The translations under genes were made by a program, and so were the position numbers. A DNA stretch of 64,000 bases from Sarcocystis neurona (lineage: Eukaryota; Apicomplexa; Conoidasida; Eucoccidiorida; Sarcocystidae). The stretch covers positions 458,440 through 522,439 of the forward strand of contig KL647326.1 of the NCBI GenBank assembly GCA_000727475.1, given 5' to 3'. The notes beneath the pieces were generated by a model. The model saw only the letters and a program-made list of their open reading frames with translations, had not been told where the DNA came from and ran no database searches. Shown here in pieces: positions 34,801 to 46,266 of the stretch. Each line of letters starts with the position of its first letter. The first letter of the stretch is position 1.

Positions 34801-37526
34801 TTCATCTCTGTCTCTTTTCCTTTCTCTTCCTCTACGTTAACACATACATGCGTCTGCGCAGTTCACTTTCTCTGTCTGGCCATCTCTTCTTCTCTTTCTG
34901 TATATCCACATATACATGTGTGCTGCTCACTTTCCCTGTCAGTCCGAACATATTCCCCTCCGGTTCACTTCCTTTTCTTCGGGTATTACTGGAAGAAAAC
35001 ACCTACGTGTATATACTTGCAAATATATGTAATTCTCTCTGCAAACGCGTGGGACGCCCCCACTTGTGCAAGCCGTCACGTCTACACGTCCTGATAGAGG
35101 GACGCAGAGGAAGACGAAGGAAGTGCCACCCGCTGCAGCAGCTCCACATCTTCGATACGCGCAGACGCACGCGCTTGCAAAGAGACGAAGAGACCGACCG
35201 AGGACGGCAGATAAAACGGCCGCAGGTGGCCGTCTGAGAAGTTACTTAGGAAGAGCGCGAGACAGATAGAAAGAGAGCAGCAGTCATCACCTACTGCGTC
35301 AGCGTGTGGGCGCTGCATGTACACCAGGACGCACTCGCTGAGGAAAAACGTGGGGAGACTGCACGGCAGCACAGCAGCACAGCAACAGCACGGTGGACAC
35401 AGCAGCAGCAGCAGGAGGAAAGACCGCTGCGACAGTAGCAGAAAACGAGCAGCGAGGGCCGCAGCACCGCCAAGAGCAGCACGGACAGCAACAACCGCAG
35501 CAGCATCCGAGCAGAGGCAGCAGCGCCCGAGCAGAGGCAGCAGCGACAGCAGATTCTCACCGAGCATTTGCAGCAACAGCAGCGGCCCCCGCAGAGACAC
35601 AGCGGCAGCAGCAGCCAAAGCCGCAGCGGCAGCAACAGCAGCAGCACTGATAAGGGCAGGGACGGCAGACCTCACAGGAACACGGCAGCACACCTGCTTG
35701 GCCTGAAGAGAACAAGTCGGCAGGTGACGTGCTGCCTCAGCAGGAGCCGCAGCAGCAGCAGCGGGAAACAGACCCTCATGTCGCCGCGCGGGGGGGGGCG
35801 GCCGGAGCAGCAACAGCAGCAGCAGCAACGGCAGCAGCACCAGCAACAGCAGCAGCAGCAGCGGCAGCAGCAGCAGCAAGAGCAATAGCAGCAAGAGCAC
35901 AGCAACAAGACCATTACCAGCAATAGCACGGGCAGCAACAGCAACTGCGCGCCACCGACAGCGGGCACATGCAGAGGCTGCAAGAGGGCACTTCGGAGGG
36001 ATTTCTCTTCAACCCCACATTTGTCTTTTCCTCATCCCGACACGTTTTTCATCTCAAGTGGTTGCCCCAGATGCCTCTCTGCTTGACGCACACACCCGAC
36101 GTTGGATTAAATACTTCTACCGAAGAGCGAGAGACACACAGAGGGACACTTGCTGCTGCGAGGAAGTTACTGTCACACTTCACACACACACACACACAAA
36201 CATACGGGACCTTCCCACGCGTGCGTGCACCACCTACCGGTCCATACATATACATACATATATATATACACAAGTAGAAAGTCCCCGGGCCGGAGAGATG
36301 CCGAGGAAAAATGGGAAGACCTCAAAACTCCGCAGTTATCACACCGTCCCCCCCAAGCACATGCGAGCCTTCAGCAGCATGCGTCCCGTCTTCATATATC
36401 AACGCGACTCTACCTAGACTCACACTCCCTCCTACATACACATAGAGAGAAAGAGATATATATATTATATAGCGAGAGACATACATATACATATACATAT
36501 GGAGACATATATATATGTATATATCTATATATATGTATGTACACTACATATATAGAGAAAGACAGAGAGCGGCAAATATATATATACATATATGTATATA
36601 TACATGTACTGTATTTACGTATATATATTATAAGTGTGGGAAGATGCAGGAACGATAGTAGACAGCGCTTAGATAGTGGAACAGAAATGTTGGCGTGTAT
36701 ACAGACATTTGTGGAGAATTACGGAGGTATGAATAAATTGCATGCACTCATAAAAGAGGTGAACAAAGAAGAAACGCGCTGGCTTGCTGTTCTGCAGATG
36801 TGGGTAGACAACACGCAGAGAAGGACGTCTCCTCCTCCTCCTTCCTCCTCTTCTCTGCTGCTGCCGCTGTGTTGCTGCTGAGAAGAGTCGGCTGCTGATG
36901 CAGCTGCGCGCGCGCGCCGCTGCTTATGGCGGCTCGCGGTTTTTCTGCTGCTGCTGTCGCTCATGAAGCTGCCGCTGCTACTGCTGAGATGCGCCACTGC
37001 TGCTGTTGTCGGTACGGCACTCGTTGCTGCTCGAGAGAAAATGCTGATGCTGCGGCTGCTCTTGTCTAGTGCGCTGCTGCTGCTGCTCTTTTCAGCGTGC
37101 TGCTGCTGCTGTTACGGCTGTCTCGGCCCTCCAAAATAACGTTCTGGAAATGTTGCTCCTGAGAAAACTGCGCGCGACCGCTGCGCTGCTGCTTGATAAC
37201 ATGCTGCTGTTGCTGCTGCTCCGGCTTTGTTGATACTGCTGCGGCTCTGTTGCTATTGCTGAGGCTCTGTTGTTACTGCTGCGGCTCTGCTGCTACTGCT
37301 GCGGCTCTGTTGCTGCTGCTGTGGCTCTGTTGCTGCTGCTGTGGCTCTGTTGCTGCTGCTGTGGCTCTGTTGCTGCTGCTGTGGCTCTGTTGCTGCTGCG
37401 GCTGCTACTGTTGCTGCAACCTACTCCGTGCGAAAGCCACGGCGCGTCAATTCTGCCGAGAGGCTATCGAGTTCTCGCAGATCTCCCGCCACCTGCACCA
37501 GCAGCAACAGCAGCAGCAACACCGGC

Positions 37527-37561
<35 letters not shown>

Positions 37562-40262
37562 CAGTGGCGACAGGAAAACTATCGCACAAACTTCAGAAGA
37601 ACCAGCAATAGCAGTAGAAGCAATAGCCGCAAACGAGCAGCGCCAGCGGCACCAGTAGTGGCGGCAACAGCAGCAGCAGTAAGACGGCTGGCACAGACTT
37701 GAGAAGAACCAGCAGCCGCAGGAGAAGCAGTCGCCGCAGATGAGCAGCAGCAGCAGCACCACAATCAGCAACCGCAGCAGAAGTGGCAGCTGCAGGAGGA
37801 GCGGCGGCTGACTCAGTTGCTGGCCGACAAGTGCCACATTTGTGCGCCAGCAGCGGCAGTAGCAGCAGGAGCAGCATCAGCTACGACAGCAAAGCGACAG
37901 CTGTGGACACAGCCGTACGTAGGCACCGCGCGACAGGAGGAGTAGCAACAGGAGAAGCAGCAGAAACCAAGCGGCAGATAACGTTCGGAGCAGCAAACCA
38001 GCATACGTACGAGCAACGCAGGCCACACACATCGACAGGAGCACAAGTAGCGGCAGCTGCACCAGGAGAGGTAGCAGCACCAGAAGCAGCAGCAGCAGCA
38101 CCAGAAGCAGCAGCGGCAATACCAGCAGCAGCAGTACCAGCAGCACCATAAACAGCACAAGTAGCAGAAGCAGCAGCTAATGCCAGCTGCGGCAGCACGA
38201 GCCGATCCGACGTGGTACTTCGGCGCACTGCCTCTCCGCACAACGGTGCCGCAGTAGCTGCCGCAGGAGCTGCTGCTTCGCGACAGTTGCTGCTGCAACG
38301 CGTAGACGTATACTTCGTAAGACGAGCAGCACCGTCCTGTTCCCTCCGCTGCTACTGCAGAGAGTGTCCTGCTTCTGGTGCTGCTGCTGCCCATTTCCGC
38401 TGCTGCCGATTTTCTGCACAGGGGGTGGTGCTGCTCGTGTACTCCGCGGCTGATCCTTCCTCCGCCGCTTTTCCTGCTGTTTCTTCACTGGGCGGCTGCT
38501 GCTGCTGCGTCTTGCTGCTGCTGCTGCTGCATGTTGCTGCTGCTCCAGCAATCTTGCAGCTCTTGCTGCCCTCCGCCTGTCGACGCTCTTACTCTTTTTC
38601 TGCTGCTGCTACCGGTGCCGCTCACCCTCCGAATCTGAAACACCCACCCAAACTGTTGCTTCTGCTGCTGCTCCTGGCACTGCTGCTCTCAAAAAGGTTG
38701 CGGCTCCTGTCGCTACCGCTAATGCTACTGCTGTCCTTAGTTCCCCTGATCCCGCTCCTCCAGATGCCCCCTGCGGTGCTGCTGCTGCTGCTGTCGCGGT
38801 CTGTGTTTGCTGCTGCCTCTGCTCGTCTTCTTTGCCTCTGCTGCCCGTACTGCCGTTGTCGCCGGTGTGGAGCTGCTGCTGTTGCTCTGGGTTTCTGCTG
38901 CTTCTGCTGCTGCGATCCTTGTGGCGGTGCTGCTTCTGTCTGGGTTCCTGCTGTTCCTGCTGCTGCGGTCCGTCTTGCTCTCCTTCCGCAGCTGCGCCTT
39001 CTTACCAACTGCAGTTGCGTCGTACTTATCCACTGTGGGCTGAACTGACCTGCAGAGGAGAAAAAACAAAGCAGCACCCCACACGGCAGTACTCCGCACG
39101 TTCTTTGCTCCTGCTGCCTCGTCTTCCTGCTGCTGCTGCCGCCGTTACTTCTTCTCTGCTCTACAGGTGAGGCTGTTGCTGCTCTTTGTCCTTCTTCCTA
39201 TAACGTCTTTTCACCTACTACGCGGCTGGGCCTGCTTGTCTATTGCTGCTGCTCTTGCTGCTGCTAAGCTGGCTGTTGCTGTTGCTCCTTCTCTTGTCCT
39301 CACAGCTCCACTCATGTTGCTACTGCCTTGTCAGCACTAGCGTCAGTGCTGCTCTTTCCCCTGCTGCTGCTTCTGTTGCTGCTGCTGCTGCTGCTGTTTC
39401 TCTGTGGGGGGAGCTGCCTTACGGAGTTGCTGCGGCGAGGACGCGAGTTTCCTCCACAGCACTTCGTGTCTGCAGAAAAAGAAAAAGAGCTTGTGAGTAG
39501 CGTATAAAAGAGAGAAGAAAAAGAGGAGGACACAGAGAGAGAGACGCAACCGACACACAAAGAATTGCCAAAAAAGAGGGAAGAGGTGAAGCGCAGGGGG
39601 AGAAGATGACGAGAAGAAGAAGAAACGCAGCGGCAGCAGCAGACCAGGAGAAGCAGCAAAGAAGATGATGCGCAGCAGCAGCAAAAAAACAAAATCGCAG
39701 CAGCAGCAGCAGTGAAGACGATGAAGAAGCGCAGCAGACGCAGCAGAGAAGAAGAATCGCAGCAGCAGCGACAGCAGAAAAGAGTGGCGTACTGCTCGAT
39801 TACGCGCTGCTTCCGCTCCATGACGTCGGGGAAGTCCACTTCGAACAAACAAAAATTTTTGTAGCGTTCCTGCAGATCCCCACACCCGACACCCAACGCC
39901 GCAGCAAAAACCGGTATTCCACATGCATACACACATATATACATAAATATACACGTACGTATAGACTGACACATACACATTTGTACACGTGTACATGCAA
40001 TATATGTATATGTTGTGTGGATACGCGCGAACGTATCTCCATAGAATTAACACAGATCCACACATACATATATATATACACGTCCAGCCATATATACGTA
40101 CAAATGTATACACATGTACATATATATATTTGTGGATTGGATGGCATGCAGAAGTCTCCTATCTACGGAGAAGCAGACAGCAATGTTTCGTCCCGAGCAA
40201 TATGCCCGCAACACACAAACATGTACACGCACATATTGCGAGTGGAAGGGATACGTTCACAT

Positions 40263-40296
<34 letters not shown>

Positions 40297-41001
40297 CATA
40301 TATATATATACATATATATACATATATATACATATATATATACATATATATATATATACATATGTGTAGACGCGTCCAGATATATACACATATGGAGACA
40401 GAGACAGGGAGAGGAACACACGTGTCCATAAAATATATACATATATTCGCAGATATATTTATGGAGAGAAAGAGAGGCGCAGCTGTCTACATNNNNNNNN
40501 NNNNNNNNNNNNNNNNNNNNNNNNNNNNNNNNNNNNNNNNNNNNNNNNNNNNNNNNNNNNNNNNNNNNNNNNNNNNNNNNNNNNNNNNNNNNNNNNNNNN
40601 NNNNNNNNNNNNNNNNNNNNNNNNNNNNNNNNNNNNNNNNNNNNNNNNNNNNNNNNNNNNNNNNNNNNNNNNNNNNNNNNNNNNNNNNNNNNNNNNNNNN
40701 NNNNNNNNNNNNNNNNNNNNNNNNNNNNNNNNNNNNNNNNNNNNNNNNNNNNNNNNNNNNATATATATACATATATATATACATATATATATATATACAT
40801 ATGTGTAGACGCGTCCAGATATATACACATATGGAGACAGAGACAGGGAGAGGAACACACGTGTCCATAAAATATATACATATATTCGCAGATATATTTA
40901 TGGAGAGAAAGAGAGGCGCAGCTGTCTACATAATATACATATATATATATGCATATATATATATATATATTGAGAGAAAGGGAGGGGCAGCTGTCTGCAT
41001 A

Positions 41002-41037
<36 letters not shown>

Positions 41038-44000
41038 AGAGAAAGGGACGGGTAGCTGTCTACATAATATATATATATATGTATATATATATATATGGAG
41101 AGAGAGGGACAGATGTCTACATAATATATATATGTATATTGAGAGAAAGAGAGGGGCAGCTGTCTAGATAATATATATGTGTATATATATGTATAGACGA
41201 GCAGAGAGATATGTCAAGAGAAAGGTGCTTCCAGGTAGTGTGTGTGTGTGTGTGTGTGTGCTGTCGAGAAGAGCAGACGCAGGTAGCGAAGAGAACGCCT
41301 GCAGAGAAGTTGGGGGGGGGGGGGGAAAATAATCCGGAAGTTGGTGTCGAAGAGTTTTCGTTGATTGCCAGCGCAGAAGAAGTCGGACATGAAGAGAGAG
41401 ACACGGACGCATGCAGAGCAGCAGGGGGGGACAGCGGCCCGCAGAAATTGCCACACACATTCGGAGACGAATAGACTTCTACTTTCTGGCCACTTATTAT
41501 CTTCGGGGCCATTTTCTTCAAAATTGTACAAAGGGAGACACATATATAGATATGCAAAGACATACATGCGTGCATGCATATATATATAGTGACAGAGAGG
41601 CACATGCAGACATACAGACATACAGGAGTGTACATACACGTATAGACGTGCACACATACATATGTATATAGGGTGAGAAAGAGAGAGATACAGAGATATA
41701 CCACGTAGATATACACATACACGTACATACATGCATTTGTGTATATATAGAGAGAGAGGGAACAGACATGCACATATATGTATGTACAGAGAGAGAGAGA
41801 CACATACACACAGAGATATATAATATAGATATACACACATATACATACATTTGTATATATTAAGAGAGAATAGACAACCACATATGTATATATAGAGAGA
41901 GAGACAGATAACATAGATATACACACCTATACATACATTTGTGGGGGTGTACGTATGTATATCTATATACATAGAGAGAGAGAGACGTAATACACATGCA
42001 CATACATATATGTAGAGAGGGACAGACAGAGAGGAAGACATATAGATACACACAGATACACACACTTGTATATATATAGAGAGGAAGACAGAATAGACAT
42101 GCACACATATGTATATATGGACATATGTATATATATGTGTGCATTAGATAGATAGAGATGGAGAGAGATATAATGTACATACATATACATTCACTTGTGT
42201 GTGTATATATAGAGAGAGACACGTGCATATGTATATATGTGTGTGACTGGCCAGAGGCATAGACAGAGATGCAGACACATCTATTTGTATATATGTCTTG
42301 GCAAACACATATATACAAGTGCGTACACTTCTGTATGCATGCACACATACAAGTAGACCACCACCAGCTATATACATATATATATGATGTATACGCACAC
42401 TTAGAGAAATAGAGGTGCAGAAGCATATATATGTTGTATAGGTAGAGACATAAACATACACATACCTTCATGTGTGTGTCTGTGTCTACAAAGAGCTATC
42501 GAGAAGCACATATAAAAGCTTGTGCTTTTGTACACATACAGACGTGCACCTGCATATATAATGGCGAGCATCATATATACACGCAGACACACAATATATC
42601 TCTTAATAAGAGAAACATACAAGCACACAGATACACGTATACGAATGTGTCTAAATGCATTTATGGGTGGAAACATACACATATGTATGTGTAGAAGAAG
42701 CATTCAAACCTACATACATACATATACATAGGAACATCACAACAGCTACACATATATATATGGATGTAGATTTTATTCACGCCGAATGACATGCAGGTAT
42801 TTCTATCTATCCATTTATACATACACACACATATACGGGAAGAGAGACACACACACACATATAGAGAGAGAAATGTATATATGCATATATATTTATACAC
42901 ATGTATGGAAAGACGAAGATACACACACACATACGTCCATATGCAGGCATGCGTGTACAGACCGAGGCAGAGAAATACGAACACTCGCAGAGAGGCGACA
43001 GACGCAGCAGCAACGTGGAGACGAAAAAGACGTTTGGGTCGAAACGAAGTGACTTCCGCCAGGAGAGGAAATGCGTCTGGCGGGGAGAGACGCGGGGAGT
43101 TCTGCGAAGGAGAAAACCGCAACGAAGAAGAGCAGCAGAGAGACGCCCGACCGTCTCGTCACCACGTCCGTCGTATGCGATGCAGACACCTCACGCAGAT
43201 ATCCGTCGGGTGTACGTACACCGCGCGAGCAGACACACACAATGCATACACGCGCCAGCACAGAGAGGTATGGTCTATACATCACACATACGTATATAAC
43301 GGGTATGCATCCATGTATACAGAAATTTACATATATACACATATATGGAGGCGGCGGCCCACACAATAGATACAACCGCATGCATATAAAGAATACATAG
43401 ACACGTCCACACATAACGTCTACATATATGTGTGACGCAGACGCGCATGTCTGTGTCTACACGTACCATACATACATATATATAGACATATACGTATACA
43501 CATGTACATATATATATCAATATATATCAGCTCTTTATACATATAGAGGTACATATACATATAATCTCTCTATATATATGGAAACATATACATATATACA
43601 CATGTATATAGAGATGTATATATATTGTCGCTTTGTATATATACATATACAGACAACACATATATATATGAGGTGACCGTACATGGATGACGCGGACACG
43701 CAAATGTATGTGTATATATACCTTCTTAAATATATATATATATATCTTTGAACATATACATATGTGTATAGATAGGGATATACCATATCTCTCTATAGAG
43801 AGAGACAGACGGTATGTATCCATACGAAAGATACATGCCCATATCATGTGTATGTGTATATCTATCATCTTCGAGTATATGTATATGTTTATATATGTAG
43901 AAATATACCATCTCTCTGTATGTATATATTGATTAAAATGATTGATATATATCCATAAGAAGAATACATGCCCATATCTCTCTCTCTCTCTCTATATATA

Positions 44001-44621
44001 TATATAGATGTGTGTACACACAATGCTTCTTCATATACATATGTATTCATATTATATTCGTAGGTATCTACATACGGTATACGAATCTGTATCTATACAT
44101 GTCAATATCGAATATATAGATAGGTACGTACATTTACATGTATATACATACATATATATATCAGGTATATATATGTATATGTTGAGCCGTGAGGAGACAA
44201 CCTGGAAGGCAAAATGAGAAGACAGAGAAAAGACGGTTGAAGAGACTCACAGCTAGCCAGAAAAAGATGGTGTCATGCCCGGCCCCTATATTAACCAGCT
44301 GAACGGGAGGATTATCAACAGGAAGATTTGCAACGGGAGGATCCCCCCACCCTGCCGCGCGTCTCTCAAGTGTTGCTGCCGCCGCTGCTGTCGCTGCTGC
44401 ACTTTCAATTTCCACTGCTGCTGTTGCTGCGGCTCCTGATTCTGCTGGGACCGCTGCTGCTGCCGGGACCGCTGCTGCTGCCGGGACCGCTGCTGCTGCT
44501 GCCCTGAAGGCTGCTGCTGCTGTCATTGAGGGGAGTCCTGCGGCTGCCGTCGGGACGAAGCCCCGCGCCTGCTGCTGCTGTTGCTGCTGCTGCTGTTGCT
44601 GCTGCTGCTGTTGCTGCTGCC

Positions 44622-44652
<31 letters not shown>

Positions 44653-44681
44653 CTGTTGCTGCTGCTGCTGTTGCTGCTGCC

Positions 44682-44712
<31 letters not shown>

Positions 44713-46266
44713 CTGTTGCTGCTGCTGCTGTTGCTGCTGCTGTTGCTGCAGCTGCCGCAGGTGCTGGGTGCAAACATCCCGGAAGAAGGCAGCGACAATT
44801 TGACGAAGAGTCGCCACTCGCGAGTAATAGCCTGTGCAGCAGCACCCCACAGCAGCAGCAGCACAGGTTCAAGACAGCAGGAGCAGCAGCAGCATCAAAG
44901 CGTAGAAAAGCAGCACCACCGACAGCCGCGGCAAAGCACCCGCGCAGGACGAACGGAGGACGCTGCAGCCGGGCAGCACTTGTCCCACGCAGAAGCACCA
45001 GCAGCGGCAGCAGAAGCAGTAGCAAAACGGGGATAAGAAGCAGCAGCGAAACGAGAAGCAGAAGCAACAGCCAAACGGGAAGAAGAGGCAGCAGCAAAAT
45101 GAGGAGCAGAAGCAGCAGCAAAACGAGAAGCAGAGGCAGCGGCAGACGAGGAACGTTAAACTGGAAGATGGAGGAGCAGCACCAGCAGCAACAAGGAAGT
45201 GAAGACAATTGCATCAGCCCTGTTGCAGACCCAGCAAAGCGCTGCGAAAGCAGCAGCAGTGCATCCCCGTGGCGACTACCGCAGCAGCAGGAGAAGCAAG
45301 AAGAAAGTTTGCAAGCAGCAGGCAGTGGAAAGCATCGGCGGAGTTAGCAGCAGCACCAGCACCGCGAGCCCATCGAGAAGAGCAACAGAAGGACGAATAG
45401 CAGCGGTTCCCGTCGAAAAAGACGAAGAAGTAGCGGCGACGGCAATAGCAGCAGCAGCAGCAGAGTAAGTCGCAGTAGCTTCAGAGGTAGCACCAGCCCC
45501 ACAAGTAGCAGCAGGACCGTGAGCAACGGCAGCAGCAACACGGGACGTGGGGACGGCAGTGCTGTACGTAGCAGCAGCTACGGACGAACAGGCAGCAGCA
45601 GCAGCGCACGACAGAGGAGCAGCAGCCGGAGGGAAACGAGAAGACCGCAGAAGCAACTCCATGAGCAGAGAAGGAGCAGGGGGCGCAGCAGAGACGGCAG
45701 CAGGAAGTCAGCAGAGACGCCAGCAGGAAGTCAGCAGAGAAGCCAGCAGGAAGTCAGCTGAGACGACAGCAGGAAAACGGCAGAGAAGGCAGGTAGAGAA
45801 CTGCACCTCTGTTAATAAGAGGAGCTCGTCTTGTCGGCTTGGTAACGAAGAAGGGAAGATATTTATCCGAGTAATACTCCAGCAGGACAGCGCTCAGCTT
45901 GCTGCTTGCTGCGTCATTATTCGTGGACTGAAGGGCAGCATCCCCGCTGCTTGAGAGACAGAGAGGCGGCAGTCGTTTGCCTTGCTGCTGCTGGTGGAAG
46001 TGCTGCAGGTGCTCCGCGACGTACTGCTGCGGCTGAAGAGCGTCTCGCTGTTGCTGCTGCTGTTGTCTGTGCACTGCTGCTGCAGCTCCTGCGTGCCAGA
46101 GCGGCAAACGCTGCTGCTGTGGCTGAGCAGCAGAAGTCGTTGCCTCTTCGACGGGGCCACCGCACGTGTACACCGCAGAAATGTGGGAGGAGGAGGAGGA
46201 AGGCGCAGGGAGCTGCTGCTGCAGCAGCTGCTGCGCGGTGGGAAACGTCCCGGCAGGCGGGTGCAT
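28821..46266 (-). CDS. LCMT1: Leucine carboxyl methyltransferase 1 (PP2A methyltransferase), complete, 12 exons
   Basis: Methylates the C-terminal Leu of the PP2A catalytic subunit using S-adenosylmethionine, which favours B-subunit binding. Exons: 46266-45807, 44831-44251, 39869-39793, 39469-39423, 39049-39006, 37492-37425, 35358-35295, 33536-33474, 32075-32028, 31035-30974, 30178-30085, 29033-28821 (stop). All junction phases agree, and the sum is 1821 nt, or 606 residues against about 334 in human. Family motifs appear in order: [20 protein letters not shown] and LINRG (exons 1-2), GYYSRV, the SAM-binding VNIGAGHDT (exon 2), [12 protein letters not shown] (3), AGDLREL (6), [15 protein letters not shown] (6-7), [15 protein letters not shown] (8), [11 protein letters not shown] (9), [20 protein letters not shown] (10), [18 protein letters not shown] (11), [18 protein letters not shown] (12). 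Extra length comes from a Gln-rich N-terminus, a long poly-Gln/Ala insert before the SAM motif, and a tail of about 45 residues. The start ATG at 46266 is my choice. The first donor (GTGCAG) is weak. Confidence 0.95.
30381..30520. repeat. 30-bp minisatellite, about 4.7 copies, in an LCMT1 intron
   Basis: Exact 30-base periodicity with units like TGGTGTACAGACACCGCAGA followed by CACGCAGAAC. Each unit carries one GTGTACnGACACC-type near-palindrome, related to the element scattered through the nearby intron at 32295-33310. It sits in the intron between exons 31035-30974 and 30178-30085. The plus-strand frame reads a decapeptide repeat (CTDTADTQ..), but the array lies within an intron of the opposite strand. 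Confidence 0.85.
32295..33310. repeat. Cluster of GTGTACGTACAC palindromes in an LCMT1 intron
   Basis: Perfect 12-base palindromes GTGTACGTACAC lie at 32418, 32925 and 33014. Variants such as GTGTACATACAC (32295), GTGTACAGACACC (32536), GTGTACGGACACC (33133) and GTGCACGTACACC (33264) lie between them. All are inside the intron between exons 33536-33474 and 32075-32028. Further perfect copies occur at 10793, 43210 and 55589. Confidence 0.8.
35359..35960. repeat. CAG-rich block ending at an LCMT1 3' splice site
   Basis: CAG-rich on the plus strand, so CTG-rich in LCMT1 sense, and it runs into the acceptor of the exon starting at 35358. A G-run lies near 35801. The other end of this intron (37000-37424) is CTG-rich on the plus strand, so the two intron ends are complementary. 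Confidence 0.65.
37221..37400. repeat. 20-bp minisatellite, about nine copies, beside an LCMT1 donor site
   Basis: Unit GCGGCTCTGTTGCTGCTGCT with small variants, repeating every 20 bases and ending about 25 bases from the donor of the exon that ends at 37425. Because 20 is not a multiple of three, the array cannot keep one frame. This supports its intronic status despite the long open frames over it. Confidence 0.85.
40493..40760. other. Assembly gap (268 N) flanked by the same sequence on both sides
   Basis: About 140 bases before the gap (from ATATGTGTAGACGCGTCCAG at about 40360 to CAGCTGTCTACAT at 40492) reappear, as far as I can align them by eye without change, after the gap (about 40799-40932). 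The gap is probably an unrecognised overlap between contigs or a collapsed tandem repeat. It is inside the LCMT1 intron between exons 44831-44251 and 39869-39793. Confidence 0.95.
40903..41175. repeat. Tandem repeat of about 60-65 bp, 4-5 copies, intronic
   Basis: Units of the form GAGAGAAAGGGAGGGGCAGC, then TGTCTACATAATATATA and (TA)n, begin near 40903, 40973, 41037, 41097 and 41141. The copy before the gap (about 40465) belongs to the same family. Confidence 0.75.
44581..44740 (-). repeat. 60-bp coding repeat building the LCMT1 poly-Gln tract
   Basis: Bases 44581-44640 and 44641-44700 are identical, and 44701-44740 begins a third, diverging copy. In LCMT1 sense this encodes Gln runs from mixed CAG/CAA codons, with one Arg codon per unit. 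Segment duplication as well as triplet slippage therefore lengthened the tract. Confidence 0.9.

Noticed and set aside
41117..43900. Many Tyr/Ile/Cys/Ser-rich frames of 60-300 codons in the AT-rich LCMT1 intron
   Set aside because: All derive from TATACA and GAGAGA repeats in the intron 39870-44250; no conserved residues or splice chain.
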